This document shows positions 1 to 5,451 of a DNA stretch of 5,451 nucleotides, piece by piece. The position numbers and the translations under genes are program-made. Origin of the DNA: Methylocapsa sp. (GTDB lineage: Bacteria; Pseudomonadota; Alphaproteobacteria; Rhizobiales; Beijerinckiaceae); the NCBI GenBank assembly GCA_003162995.1, contig PLUZ01000063.1, positions 1 to 5,451 on the forward strand, given 5' to 3'. How positions within the stretch are numbered: the stretch's first letter is position 1; every line of letters begins with the position of its first letter. A model generated the notes under the pieces. That model saw nothing but the letters and a program-made list of their open reading frames with translations, did no database searches and was not told the DNA's origin.

Positions 1-29
1 GCCTCCAGTTCGCGCTGCTCACGGGTCAT
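1..29 (-). CDS. 5' end of an unidentified leftward gene (partial)
   Basis: Reading leftward, an ATG at 29-27 opens a frame MTREQRELE that leaves the window at base 1. An AGGGA sequence about six bases upstream of the ATG is a credible Shine-Dalgarno, which is the main support for a real start. Nine codons are too few to recognise a family. The residues are charged and helix-prone, but nothing more can be said. The gene points away from the RIT element and lies only about 40 bp outside its left core site. It shows that the DNA beside the left end is not the 5' part of istA in the expected orientation. Confidence 0.4.
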
Positions 30-70
30 GTCGTCCCTGCGATTGCTTTGCCAGTGAAGGTACTCATGCG

Positions 71-92
71 CTTATGTAGTGCTCAACATAAG
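71..92. repeat. Left-end palindromic core site (putative crossover site)
   Basis: CTTATGT (71-77) and ACATAAG (86-92) are perfect 7-bp inverted arms separated by the 8-bp spacer AGTGCTCA. Two inverted recombinase-binding arms around a 6-8 bp spacer is the classic tyrosine recombinase core layout. The right end has an equivalent core with the same TATGT/ACATA inner bases and the same spacer length. Its role as the strand-exchange site is inferred from this architecture and from its outermost position. Confidence 0.65.
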
Positions 93-97
93 GACAC

Positions 98-125
98 TTA
101 TGTTGCGTCGGAAGTTATGTTGCGT
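98..125 (+). repeat. Left-end direct repeats TTATGTTGCGT x2
   Basis: Two identical 11-bp copies of TTATGTTGCGT start at 98 and 115, a period of 17 bp. The right end carries the same pair in inverted orientation, also with a 17-bp period and at the same distance from its core. These are likely accessory binding sites for one or more of the three recombinases. Which protein binds is not visible from sequence. Confidence 0.7.
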
Positions 126-127
126 AG

Positions 128-164
128 AGGGCTTCTTCCCGGTGGTCATGCAGGTTGAAGCCCT
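128..164 (-). terminator. Possible hairpin terminator downstream of ritC
   Basis: Perfect 8-bp arms AGGGCTTC (128-135) and GAAGCCCT (157-164) enclose a 21-base loop, about 20 bp downstream of the ritC stop in the direction of transcription. No U-tract follows on the leftward strand and the loop is long, so a classical intrinsic terminator is doubtful. It may instead be a structural part of the element end, since it fills the spacer between the second direct repeat and the inner inverted copy. Confidence 0.3.
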
Positions 165-168
165 TCGT

Positions 169-179
169 ACACAACATAA
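169..179 (-). repeat. Left-end inner inverted repeat copy
   Basis: ACACAACATAA matches the reverse complement of TTATGTTGCGT at 10 of 11 positions, with A in place of G at 171. It lies 45 bp inside the second direct repeat and faces it. The right end has the matching inner copy with a 46-bp gap, so this is part of a conserved end plan and not a chance match. It sits seven bases downstream of the ritC stop codon. Confidence 0.55.
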
Positions 180-185
180 CGTGTG

Positions 186-1187
186 CTATAAGGAGCGCAG
201 GAAGGCAAGGAGCGATGGGTCGTCCCTCCAGTGATTTTCGGTGGTTGGCCTTGTGTAAAGTGCGTTGGAGTGGGCGAGCACTTCCGCCTTCCGCTGGAGG
301 TCGACTTCGGCATAGATGTTGGTTGTGTCGATGGAGACATGGCCGAGCCAGGCGCGGATGGTGTTGATGTCAACGCCGGCCCTCAGCAGGTGCACCGCAG
401 TCGTGTGGCGGATCGTGTGGGGACTGATACGCTTGCCGATTAATGACGGCGACGATCTGGTAGCCAGCTTTGCACAGTGGGTGACGAGACGGTGGACACC
501 AAATCGGGTCATCGGCTGGCTTGTGCGGCCAAGAAAGACCGGCTCGTTTCGTCCACGCCCCCTGATCATGGCCGACAGCAACGACGATGTCCGCGGCCAA
601 AGCGGGCACATTCGAAGCTTGTTGCCCTTGCCGAGGATGCGCACTGACGGCGACGTTCCGAGCTGAAGATCGCTAACGACAAGTTTTGCCGCCTCGTCGG
701 CGCGGGCGCCGCTGTTGTACAGAAAGAGCAGAAGGGCGTGATCTCGGGCACCGAGGGCGGTGCGTTGATCGGGCTGATTGAGCAAGGCGTCGATCTCAGC
801 CTTTTCCAGGTAGCCGATTAAAGTCTTTGCCGTCTTTTTGAACGGGATGAAGCGAACTTCGGTGCACCAAGCGAGGTGAACTGGAGAGCGCGCGCCAATA
901 AAGCGGGCCAAGGAATGAATGGTGGCCAGCCGCTGATTGCGGGTCGATCCGCTGCAACGTCGGTCGGTCTCAATGTGCTCGAGAAAGCGGCGAACAATCG
1001 TCGGTGTCAGATCCTCCACAGCCATCTGATCGATGGCGCGGCGGGCCTGGGCGCCGGCGAAAGGCAGCAACAACGTCAGCGTGTCGCGGTAGCTGGCCTG
1101 GGTGTTGCGGGAGAGATTGCGCTCGGCCACCAGATGCTCCAGCAGGAACCGACGAACCCACGGGCCCAGAAGGCATTCATTCTTCAT
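186..1187 (-). CDS. ritC: Third tyrosine recombinase of the RIT trio (RitC-like)
   Basis: A 333-residue tyrosine recombinase that should cut and rejoin DNA through a 3'-phosphotyrosine link. The N-terminal SAM-like core-binding domain spans about residues 10-105 and the catalytic domain about 125-305. Visible catalytic residues are R162 (in SGARADEA), K187 (in LGKGNK), H257 and R260 (in HTIRH), H283 (in LGH) and the nucleophile Y292 (in TTNIYAEV). The ARADEA variant of the usual ARxSE box keeps the essential arginine. The ATG overlaps the last 11 bases of ritB, so translation is probably coupled. The only upstream purine run is a weak GGGGG. It is the last gene of the operon, ending next to the left terminal repeats. 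The recombinase assignment is firm. The subfamily symbol rests on gene order and general resemblance. Confidence 0.88.
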   Translation of the reverse strand: MKNECLLGPWVRRFLLEHLVAERNLSRNTQASYRDTLTLLLPFAGAQARRAIDQMAVEDLTPTIVRRFLEHIETDRRCSGSTRNQRLATIHSLARFIGARSPVHLAWCTEVRFIPFKKTAKTLIGYLEKAEIDALLNQPDQRTALGARDHALLLFLYNSGARADEAAKLVVSDLQLGTSPSVRILGKGNKLRMCPLWPRTSSLLSAMIRGRGRNEPVFLGRTSQPMTRFGVHRLVTHCAKLATRSSPSLIGKRISPHTIRHTTAVHLLRAGVDINTIRAWLGHVSIDTTNIYAEVDLQRKAEVLAHSNALYTRPTTENHWRDDPSLLAFLRSL

Positions 1188-2121
1188 GGTCGGCCCCCAT
1201 TGCGTACTGGGAAAAGCGCTGGCTCGCCGCTTGGAGCAGATCCGGCGTCATTTGAAGGTAGCGTTGGGTCGATCGGATATCGAGGTGACCCAGGTACGTG
1301 GCGAGCTGTGGAAGCAATCGCTGAACGTCCTGGCCGGAGCGATACCATGCGAGCACCCGATGCACGGCCGATGTGTGACGAATGTCATGCAGCCGTGGGG
1401 GGCGTGGTTCGCCGATGGGGCAATTGATTCCGGCGGCTCGGCGGACATGCTGGAACCACGAAATGACCCGGGTATAGCTCCAGGGTCGGCCATCGCGCGT
1501 CGTGAATAGCGGGGATGCATCGCCAGCCGGCAACGGGAGCAGACGACGCGGTTCGATATGCGCAGCCAGTTCCAGGGTGAGCTTTGACCCGATCGGAACG
1601 AGTCGTGTCTTGAAAAACTTGGTGTCGCGAACAGTGATAACTTGGCCGGGCAGATCGACGTCCTGCAAGGCTAAGCCGAGTGCCTCGCCAATGCGCATGC
1701 CACTTCCGTACAACAGCAACAGGAGCGTACGGTAAATTGTCGGCACGTGCGGGCTGTGCCCAATTTGCAAGACCGATGTGGATTCCAGTAATCGACGGAG
1801 TTCCTCCGTGGAATAGACATAAGGCGTCTGTTGCGGCGGCAGCTTCGGAAAAATCTTCGGCAAAGGTGAATTACCGACGTATCCGCGGCTTACGGCAAAT
1901 CTATAAAGGCCGGTCAAGACCCTGTACTTCAGCATCCATGTCGCGCTGAGAGTTCCTTTCCCATGGAGGAACTCAGCTACTGCCTCAGGTGTGACCTCGT
2001 CGATGTTGGGATTGCCAATCATCCGGCTGAACTGACGGAGTATCTGCCCGGCAGACTCGAAGCGCATTCCCAGTGACCTTTGTCGGATCAGGTAGGCATC
2101 GACCACGTCGGCGACCTTCAT
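1177..2121 (-). CDS. ritB: Second tyrosine recombinase of the RIT trio (RitB-like)
   Basis: A 314-residue tyrosine recombinase. Residues 1-90 form the predicted helical core-binding domain and about 100-300 the catalytic domain. The catalytic set is R143 (in GSGMRIGEAL), K168 (in RDTKFFK), H245 and R248 (in HDIRH), H279 (in YLGH) and Y288 (in STQRYLQM). Between HxxRH and LGH the helix is longer than in XerC/XerD, with a WYRSGQDVQ segment followed by LPQLATYLGH. That is typical of the middle gene in such trios and of related multi-recombinase transposons. Its ATG overlaps the ritA stop as ATGA. A GGGAG seven bases upstream, inside ritA, can serve as ribosome binding site. The three proteins probably act together at the element ends, but this division of labour is inferred. 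Confidence 0.9.
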   Translation of the reverse strand: MKVADVVDAYLIRQRSLGMRFESAGQILRQFSRMIGNPNIDEVTPEAVAEFLHGKGTLSATWMLKYRVLTGLYRFAVSRGYVGNSPLPKIFPKLPPQQTPYVYSTEELRRLLESTSVLQIGHSPHVPTIYRTLLLLLYGSGMRIGEALGLALQDVDLPGQVITVRDTKFFKTRLVPIGSKLTLELAAHIEPRRLLPLPAGDASPLFTTRDGRPWSYTRVISWFQHVRRAAGINCPIGEPRPPRLHDIRHTSAVHRVLAWYRSGQDVQRLLPQLATYLGHLDIRSTQRYLQMTPDLLQAASQRFSQYAMGADHEE

Positions 2122-3341
2122 TGGAGCTCTCCCAGGTCGAAAGCACCGACCTCGCGGAGCGCCGCTATGTTTACCTTGGCGTAGGTACTGGTCGCCGACG
2201 TACTGCGGTGTCCCAAATGATCACCGATCTCCTTGAGCGGCAGGCCAGCGGCGAGGAGGCGTGTCGCACAGGCATGGCGAAGGGCGTGCCCGCCCTGGTG
2301 AGCGGCCTCGATTCCGAGGGCGACAAATCTACGATTGGCGACATCGTAGATGCTCCCCGCCTTCATCGGCCGACGGGGAGCTTGGATGCAGAGGAAGACT
2401 TCCGGGCAGGACGACGGTGGCCGCACCGTATCGATGTAGCGGGCCAGGCCCTCGGCGACGGATTGGATCAGTGGATAGATCTGGGGTTGTCTGCGCTTCA
2501 GGCGAAATAGCCGAAGAGTCCGCCCGGGCCAGTCAATCTGGTCGAGCCGCAATGCCACAACTTCGCCACTGCGCATCCCGTAAATCGCAAGCAGCATGAG
2601 GATCGCGCGATCACGGATGTCCCTGGGCTTGTCAGTATCGGCATCGGCCAACATGCGCTGAACGTCGGACCAATCGGGGGCATATGGCAGAGATTCCTGT
2701 TGGTAGAGCCGTGGTCGGCAAATCGCCGCCGATAGGCGATCCGTGCACATTCCCTGCGTCGCCGCATAGCGCAGAAATCCTCGCAAGGCTGACGCCGTAT
2801 TGGCTACCGAGATGCGGGACCATCGACCCGTTCCCTGAGTTGCAAAATAGTCGTCGACATCTGAGGCCTGTAGATCAGCGAGTTGGCGATTCGTTTGCTC
2901 GCACCAACGCAGGAACCTGCCGGCCTTGCGGCCCCATTGCTCCACCGTCGAGGGGGTGAACCCGCGCTCATCGCGCATACATGCGACGTACTGGTCGAGT
3001 TGGTCCTGGTACTGAAACACCGCGGTCGGTTCGCGCCACCAACCGAGAAATCGTAGCCATGGCCGCCCGATATCGACCACTCTCCGCGCGGCGGTGACCG
3101 CTCTGTGAAGCTTTTGCCGTTCAAGGGCAATCCGCCAAAGTACTTCCATGCCGATGCCCTGGCGGGCATCCGGGCCGAGCCGATCGGCGATCCACAAGAG
3201 CTCGTTGCGTTTGACTTTTACGACCGCGGGAGCCGCGCCATGTTCTGCACAGTGGCGGAGGTAACGTTTGCGTTCATCGCCGAATGGCGCGTCATCACGT
3301 CGGTGATCGGTGGACTGACCGGAACAAGGGGACTGATCCAT
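2118..3341 (-). CDS. ritA: First tyrosine recombinase of the RIT trio (RitA-like)
   Basis: A 407-residue tyrosine recombinase, longer than its two partners because of an N-terminal extension of about 100 residues before the SAM-like core-binding domain (about 105-205). The catalytic domain covers about 220-395. Catalytic residues seen are R257 (in YGMRSGE), K282 (in RLKRRQ), H352 and R355 (in HALRH), H378 (in LGHRS) and Y387 (in TSTYAKV). The start is supported by GGAGG six bases upstream of the ATG. It is the first gene of the leftward operon, reading inward from the right terminal repeats. The N-terminal extension, rich in charged and aromatic residues, might contact the extra terminal repeats as an arm-binding domain; that is speculation. 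The stop overlaps the ritB start by four bases. Confidence 0.9.
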   Translation of the reverse strand: MDQSPCSGQSTDHRRDDAPFGDERKRYLRHCAEHGAAPAVVKVKRNELLWIADRLGPDARQGIGMEVLWRIALERQKLHRAVTAARRVVDIGRPWLRFLGWWREPTAVFQYQDQLDQYVACMRDERGFTPSTVEQWGRKAGRFLRWCEQTNRQLADLQASDVDDYFATQGTGRWSRISVANTASALRGFLRYAATQGMCTDRLSAAICRPRLYQQESLPYAPDWSDVQRMLADADTDKPRDIRDRAILMLLAIYGMRSGEVVALRLDQIDWPGRTLRLFRLKRRQPQIYPLIQSVAEGLARYIDTVRPPSSCPEVFLCIQAPRRPMKAGSIYDVANRRFVALGIEAAHQGGHALRHACATRLLAAGLPLKEIGDHLGHRSTSATSTYAKVNIAALREVGAFDLGELQ

Positions 3342-3347
3342 AGCGAA

Positions 3348-3352
3348 CCTCC
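3348..3352 (-). promoter_or_regulatory. ritA ribosome binding site
   Basis: GGAGG on the leftward strand, six bases before the ATG at 3341. It is a near-ideal Shine-Dalgarno, the strongest of the three rit genes, and it fixes the ritA start. Confidence 0.75.
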
Positions 3353-3370
3353 AAGAGAATAAGGTCCGCC

Positions 3371-3399
3371 AGCCCAGATGCCGGATTATGTTGCGTCAA
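3371..3399 (-). promoter_or_regulatory. Candidate ritA promoter overlapping a terminal repeat
   Basis: On the leftward strand TTGACG (3399-3394) is a good -35 box. The hexamer 17 bases further on, TGGGCT (3376-3371), is a poor -10, so the promoter call is weak. The -35 runs directly into CGCAACATAA, the inner inverted copy of the terminal repeat. A protein bound there would block RNA polymerase, suggesting negative autoregulation by the recombinases. Confidence 0.3.
3386..3396 (+). repeat. Right-end inner inverted repeat copy
   Basis: TTATGTTGCGT, identical to the two left-end direct repeats, lies 45-46 bp inside the right-end pair and faces it. The left end has the equivalent at 169-179. 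It overlaps the candidate ritA promoter. Confidence 0.65.
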
Positions 3400-3405
3400 G
3401 ACTTC

Positions 3406-3440
3406 CCAACCCGCCCCGCCGCCTGCCAGGCCAACCCGCC
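3406..3440 (+). repeat. Short direct repeat CCAACCCGCC x2 in right subterminal spacer
   Basis: CCAACCCGCC occurs at 3406-3415 and again at 3431-3440, a 25-bp period, within the GC-rich spacer between the inner copy and the outer pair of right-end repeats. The left spacer has no such repeat and holds a hairpin instead. The function is unknown, and chance is possible in such C-rich DNA. Confidence 0.35.
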
Positions 3441-3441
3441 T

Positions 3442-3468
3442 CGCAACATAATTTTGGCCGCAACATAT
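3442..3468 (-). repeat. Right-end direct repeats CGCAACATAA x2
   Basis: CGCAACATAA at 3442-3451 and CGCAACATAT at 3459-3468 have a 17-bp period. They are the mirror image of the left-end pair at 98 and 115. Spacing to the adjacent core is the same at both ends. They are likely recombinase accessory sites. Confidence 0.7.
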
Positions 3469-3500
3469 CTCGAAATATGTTGGCCATGACATATTTCGAG
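3469..3500. repeat. Right-end palindromic core site (putative crossover site)
   Basis: CTCGAAATATGT (3469-3480) and ACATATTTCGAG (3489-3500) are perfect 12-bp inverted arms around the 8-bp spacer TGGCCATG. This mirrors the left core in position, spacer length and the TATGT/ACATA arm tips. The outer arm runs into the istA reading frame, so the element/IS21 junction should lie in or beside the spacer. Confidence 0.7.
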
Positions 3501-4695
3501 GTTTTGCGAACTCTATCGCGCCTTTGAATTCCGGCTGCCGGTCACGATGCGACAGACGCATGTGGCCGGCGAAAGGCTTTTCCTCGATTATGCGGGCGAC
3601 GGCGTGCCGGTCGTCATCGACCGGCTGACCGGGGAAATCCGCATGGCGCAAATCTTCGTCGCCGTGCTCGGCGCCTCGAGCTTTACGTATGCGAGAGCGA
3701 CCTGGACGCAGACGCTCGCCGATTGGATCGACGCCCATACCCATGCCTTTGCGGCGATCGGTGGCGTTCCCCATCTTCTCGTTCCGGACAACACCAAGGC
3801 GGCGGTCATCAAGGCCTGTCTTTATGATCCTCTCGTCAATCGCACCTATGCCGAAATGGCGGCGCATTACGATACTGCCATTTTGCCGGCGAGGCCGAGG
3901 CGTCCGAGGGACAAGGCAAAAGTTGAGCAGGCAGTGCTCATTGTCGAGAGATGGCTTCTCGGGCGGCTTCGTCACCGGACTTTTTACAGCCTGGCCGATG
4001 TCAACGCGGCGATCGGCGAACTGTTGGCGCTTCTCAATGAAGAGCGTCCGATCCGGCGGCTCGGCACGACGCGCCGGCAATTGCTCGAAGAGATCGATCG
4101 CCCGGCGCTGAAGCCTTTGCCGATCGAGCCTTACGAGTTCTGTGAATGGCGCGCCTGCCGCGTCGGCATCGATTATCACGTCGAGGCCGACGCCCATTAC
4201 TACAGCGTGCACCACCGCTTTGCCCGCACCGACGTCGACGTGCGGCTGACCGCCAGGACGGTCGAGGTCTATCTCAAAGGCGAGAGGATCGCCGCGCATA
4301 TGCGCGCAAGCGGCAACCGCAAGCATACGACCGTGACGGAGCATATGCCCTCTAGTCATCGCCGCTACGCCAGCTGGACGATCGACCGCATTCGCCAAGC
4401 CGCGCGCGTGATCGGCCCGGCGACGACGGCGCTGTGCGAACTAATCCTGGAGCAGAGGCCGCATCCCGAGCAGGGCTTTCGCGCCTGTCTCGGCATCGTC
4501 CGGCTCGCCGGACCCTATGGGGCCGACCGCCTCGAAACGGCGGCGGAACGCGCCATCGAGATCGGCGCGCGCACCTATGGCTCGGTCAAATCCATCCTCG
4601 CCAACAATCTCGATCGTCGTCCCGCACAAAAGCGCGCCGCGGACGGAACGCCGATCCTGCACGCCAATATCCGTGGGCCGCGCTACTATAATTAG
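3490..4695 (+). pseudogene. istA: IstA transposase of an IS21-family element, N-terminus lost
   Basis: The IS21 transposase normally has about 500 residues: an N-terminal helix-turn-helix DNA-binding region, a DDE integrase core and a C-terminal beta-barrel region. Here the frame opens after a TGA at 3487-3489 and gives about 401 residues, so the helix-turn-helix part is gone. Numbered from the internal ATG at 3547, the DDE triad is intact: D14 (LFLDYAG), D81 (VPDNTKAAV) and E127 (KAKVEQAV). A beta-rich segment follows at about 200-262 and helices at 270-360, ending in the usual NIRGPRYYN tail. Similarity to IstA starts upstream of that ATG ([15 protein letters not shown]). The ATG also has no Shine-Dalgarno, so it is not a native start. 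The gene was broken at the RIT right end. A short active protein is unlikely. Confidence 0.88.
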
Positions 4696-4698
4696 GAG
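4693..4698 (+). promoter_or_regulatory. istB ribosome binding site overlapping the istA stop
   Basis: TAGGAG joins the istA stop codon TAG to the Shine-Dalgarno AGGAG, eight bases before the TTG start of istB. The arrangement implies translational coupling and decides in favour of TTG 4707 over the out-of-frame ATG at 4699. Confidence 0.65.
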
Positions 4699-4706
4699 AT
4701 GCGATC

Positions 4707-5451
4707 TTGCTCAATCATCCAACTCTCGACCAACTCCACACCCTCGGCCTTTACGGCATGGCCAAGGCCTACGCCGAAATAAGGGCTTCCGGGGAGGCGG
4801 AAGGCCTCGGCCATCCTGAATGGCTGGGACTTCTTCTCGACCGCGAGGCGTCATGGCGCCGCGACAAACGCTTCACTGCCAGATTGCGCTACGCCAAACT
4901 GCGCCAGCAGGCCTCTATTGAGGACGTAGATTATCGCAGTCCGCGCGGCCTCGACCGTGCACTCTTCCATAAGCTCGCCGAAGGCGAATGGATAGACGCC
5001 CACGATAATTTGGCGCTCACCGGTCCGACCGGCACCGGCAAGAGCTGGCTGGCGTCAGCGCTCGGCCACAAAGCCTGCCGCGACAATCGGTCGGTGCTCT
5101 ACCACCGCGTGCCCAAGCTCTTCGAAGATCTCGCCCTGGCGCGCGGCGACGGGCGCCACCCGCGCATTCTGCGCAGTCTCGGGCGCGCCGATCTGCTCAT
5201 CCTTGATGATTGGGGACTGGAGCCGCTCGACGCCGCCGCCCGCCACGACCTCCTCGAAATCCTCGAGGAACGATACGGCCGCCGCTCAACCGTCATCACG
5301 TCGCAACTTCCCGTGGACCGCTGGCACGAGATTATAGGCGATCCAACTTATGCCGATGCCATCCTGGACCGCCTCGTTCACAACGCCCATCGGATCGAAC
5401 TCGCCGGCGAAAGCATGCGCCGGACCCGAGGAAAGCAGAACCAAAAGGCTT
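4707..5451 (+). CDS. istB: IstB, AAA+ ATPase helper of IS21 transposition (3' end cut by window)
   Basis: IstB is a cytoplasmic AAA+ ATPase related to DnaC/DnaA that assembles on target DNA and directs IstA to it. The visible 248 residues have an N-terminal helical region (1-95), Walker A GPTGTGKS at 106-113, Walker B LLILDDWG at 163-170 and a sensor-like STVITSQ at 194-200. The DRLVHNAHRIEL segment at 221-232 is characteristic of the family. The start is TTG, giving (M)LNHPTLDQL, the usual IstB opening; the next in-frame ATG at 4758 (residue 18) has no ribosome binding site. At 248 residues it is already about the family length, so the stop is probably just past the window. It looks intact, but its partner istA is broken and the native promoter has been lost, so expression is uncertain. 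Confidence 0.93.
   Translation, partial: MLNHPTLDQLHTLGLYGMAKAYAEIRASGEAEGLGHPEWLGLLLDREASWRRDKRFTARLRYAKLRQQASIEDVDYRSPRGLDRALFHKLAEGEWIDAHDNLALTGPTGTGKSWLASALGHKACRDNRSVLYHRVPKLFEDLALARGDGRHPRILRSLGRADLLILDDWGLEPLDAAARHDLLEILEERYGRRSTVITSQLPVDRWHEIIGDPTYADAILDRLVHNAHRIELAGESMRRTRGKQNQKA

Larger units (their letters stand above)
71..3500 (-). mobile_element. RIT (recombinase-in-trio) element, apparently complete
   Basis: Three consecutive, overlapping tyrosine recombinase genes read leftward and fill almost the whole element, which is the defining plan of RIT elements. No passenger gene is present. The boundaries are set by matching terminal structures. Left bases 73-124 align without gaps to the reverse complement of right bases 3442-3493, sharing a TATGT-N8-ACATA core and two TATGTTGCG repeats at identical offsets. 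No direct target duplication is seen outside the cores, as expected for tyrosine recombinases. The exact crossover bases lie within the two 8-bp core spacers and cannot be fixed from one copy. The right side is joined to a truncated IS21 istA. The left neighbour is unrelated DNA. All three recombinases look intact, so the element may be functional. Confidence 0.85.
3489..5451 (+). mobile_element. IS21-family insertion sequence, 5'-truncated and cut by the window edge
   Basis: The istA-istB pair in one orientation, with the istB ribosome binding site overlapping the istA stop, is the IS21 plan. The left terminal repeat, the istA promoter and roughly the first hundred codons are missing. Homology begins at the RIT right core. 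The right terminal inverted repeat lies beyond base 5451. Without its left end the copy cannot move as a unit. Confidence 0.85.

Noticed and set aside
30..90. Promoter for the leftward partial gene (TTGAGC at 86-81)
   Set aside because: No convincing -10 follows at the right spacing and the hexamer lies inside the palindromic core, so there is not enough evidence.
98..179. CRISPR or iteron-type replication origin
   Set aside because: The repeats are short, mixed in orientation and mirrored at the other element end, and there is no cas or replication initiator gene, so recombinase sites explain them better.
876..1427. Rightward 183-codon open frame
   Set aside because: It lies antisense across the ritB/ritC overlap, where both recombinase frames have clear catalytic motifs. 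Its own sequence is low-complexity Arg/Ala/Gly-rich.
71..3500. Tn554-type transposon
   Set aside because: Tn554 has two recombinases plus a small non-recombinase TnpC and carries resistance genes. Here all three genes encode full tyrosine recombinases and there is no cargo.
60..3510. Direct target-site duplication around the element
   Set aside because: Bases outside the left core (CATGCGCT) and the right core (GTTTTGCG) share no direct repeat.
3295..4398. Leftward 367-codon open frame opposite istA
   Set aside because: It lies antisense to the well-recognised istA coding region in GC-rich DNA, has no recognisable domain, and runs through the element boundary; it is a codon-bias shadow.
4699..4701. 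ATG at 4699 as the istB start
   Set aside because: It is out of frame with the IstB protein. TTG at 4707 gives the expected N-terminus with correct Shine-Dalgarno spacing.

Overview
The window is a mobile-element junction: a complete-looking three-recombinase element next to the remains of an IS21-family insertion sequence. The high GC content, the GC-rich third codon positions and the style of the IstA/IstB proteins suggest an alphaproteobacterium, perhaps of the rhizobial or methylobacterial type. That assignment is inferred from general resemblance. No host housekeeping gene is present to confirm it.

Layout. Bases 1-70 are flanking DNA holding only the first nine codons of a leftward gene of unknown function. 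Bases 71-3500 form a RIT (recombinase-in-trio) element. Three leftward tyrosine recombinase genes are packed head to tail (ritA 3341-2118, ritB 2121-1177, ritC 1187-186) with 4-bp and 11-bp overlaps. Each protein keeps the full R-K-HxxR-H-Y catalytic set. Bases 3490-5451 carry a rightward IS21-family istA that has lost its 5' part (pseudogene), followed by istB, which runs off the window edge with its ATPase motifs intact.

The element ends are the most informative part. Aligned as inverted repeats without gaps, both ends show the same plan. An outer palindromic core TATGT-N8-ACATA is followed by TATGTTGCG-type repeats starting 26 and 43 bp from the core start (17 bp apart). A third, inverted copy lies about 45 bp further in. 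The cores look like tyrosine recombinase crossover sites, and the repeats look like accessory recombinase binding sites. The innermost right-end copy overlaps a possible -35 box of ritA, so the recombinases may repress their own operon.

How the parts relate: the right end of the RIT element abuts istA exactly where its N-terminal coding region should continue, so istA was interrupted there. The missing istA 5' part is not found beside the left end, so a deletion or recombination, rather than a simple insertion, shaped this locus. RIT elements and IS21 elements are known classes. What may be less described is the detailed end architecture and the autoregulatory overlap.
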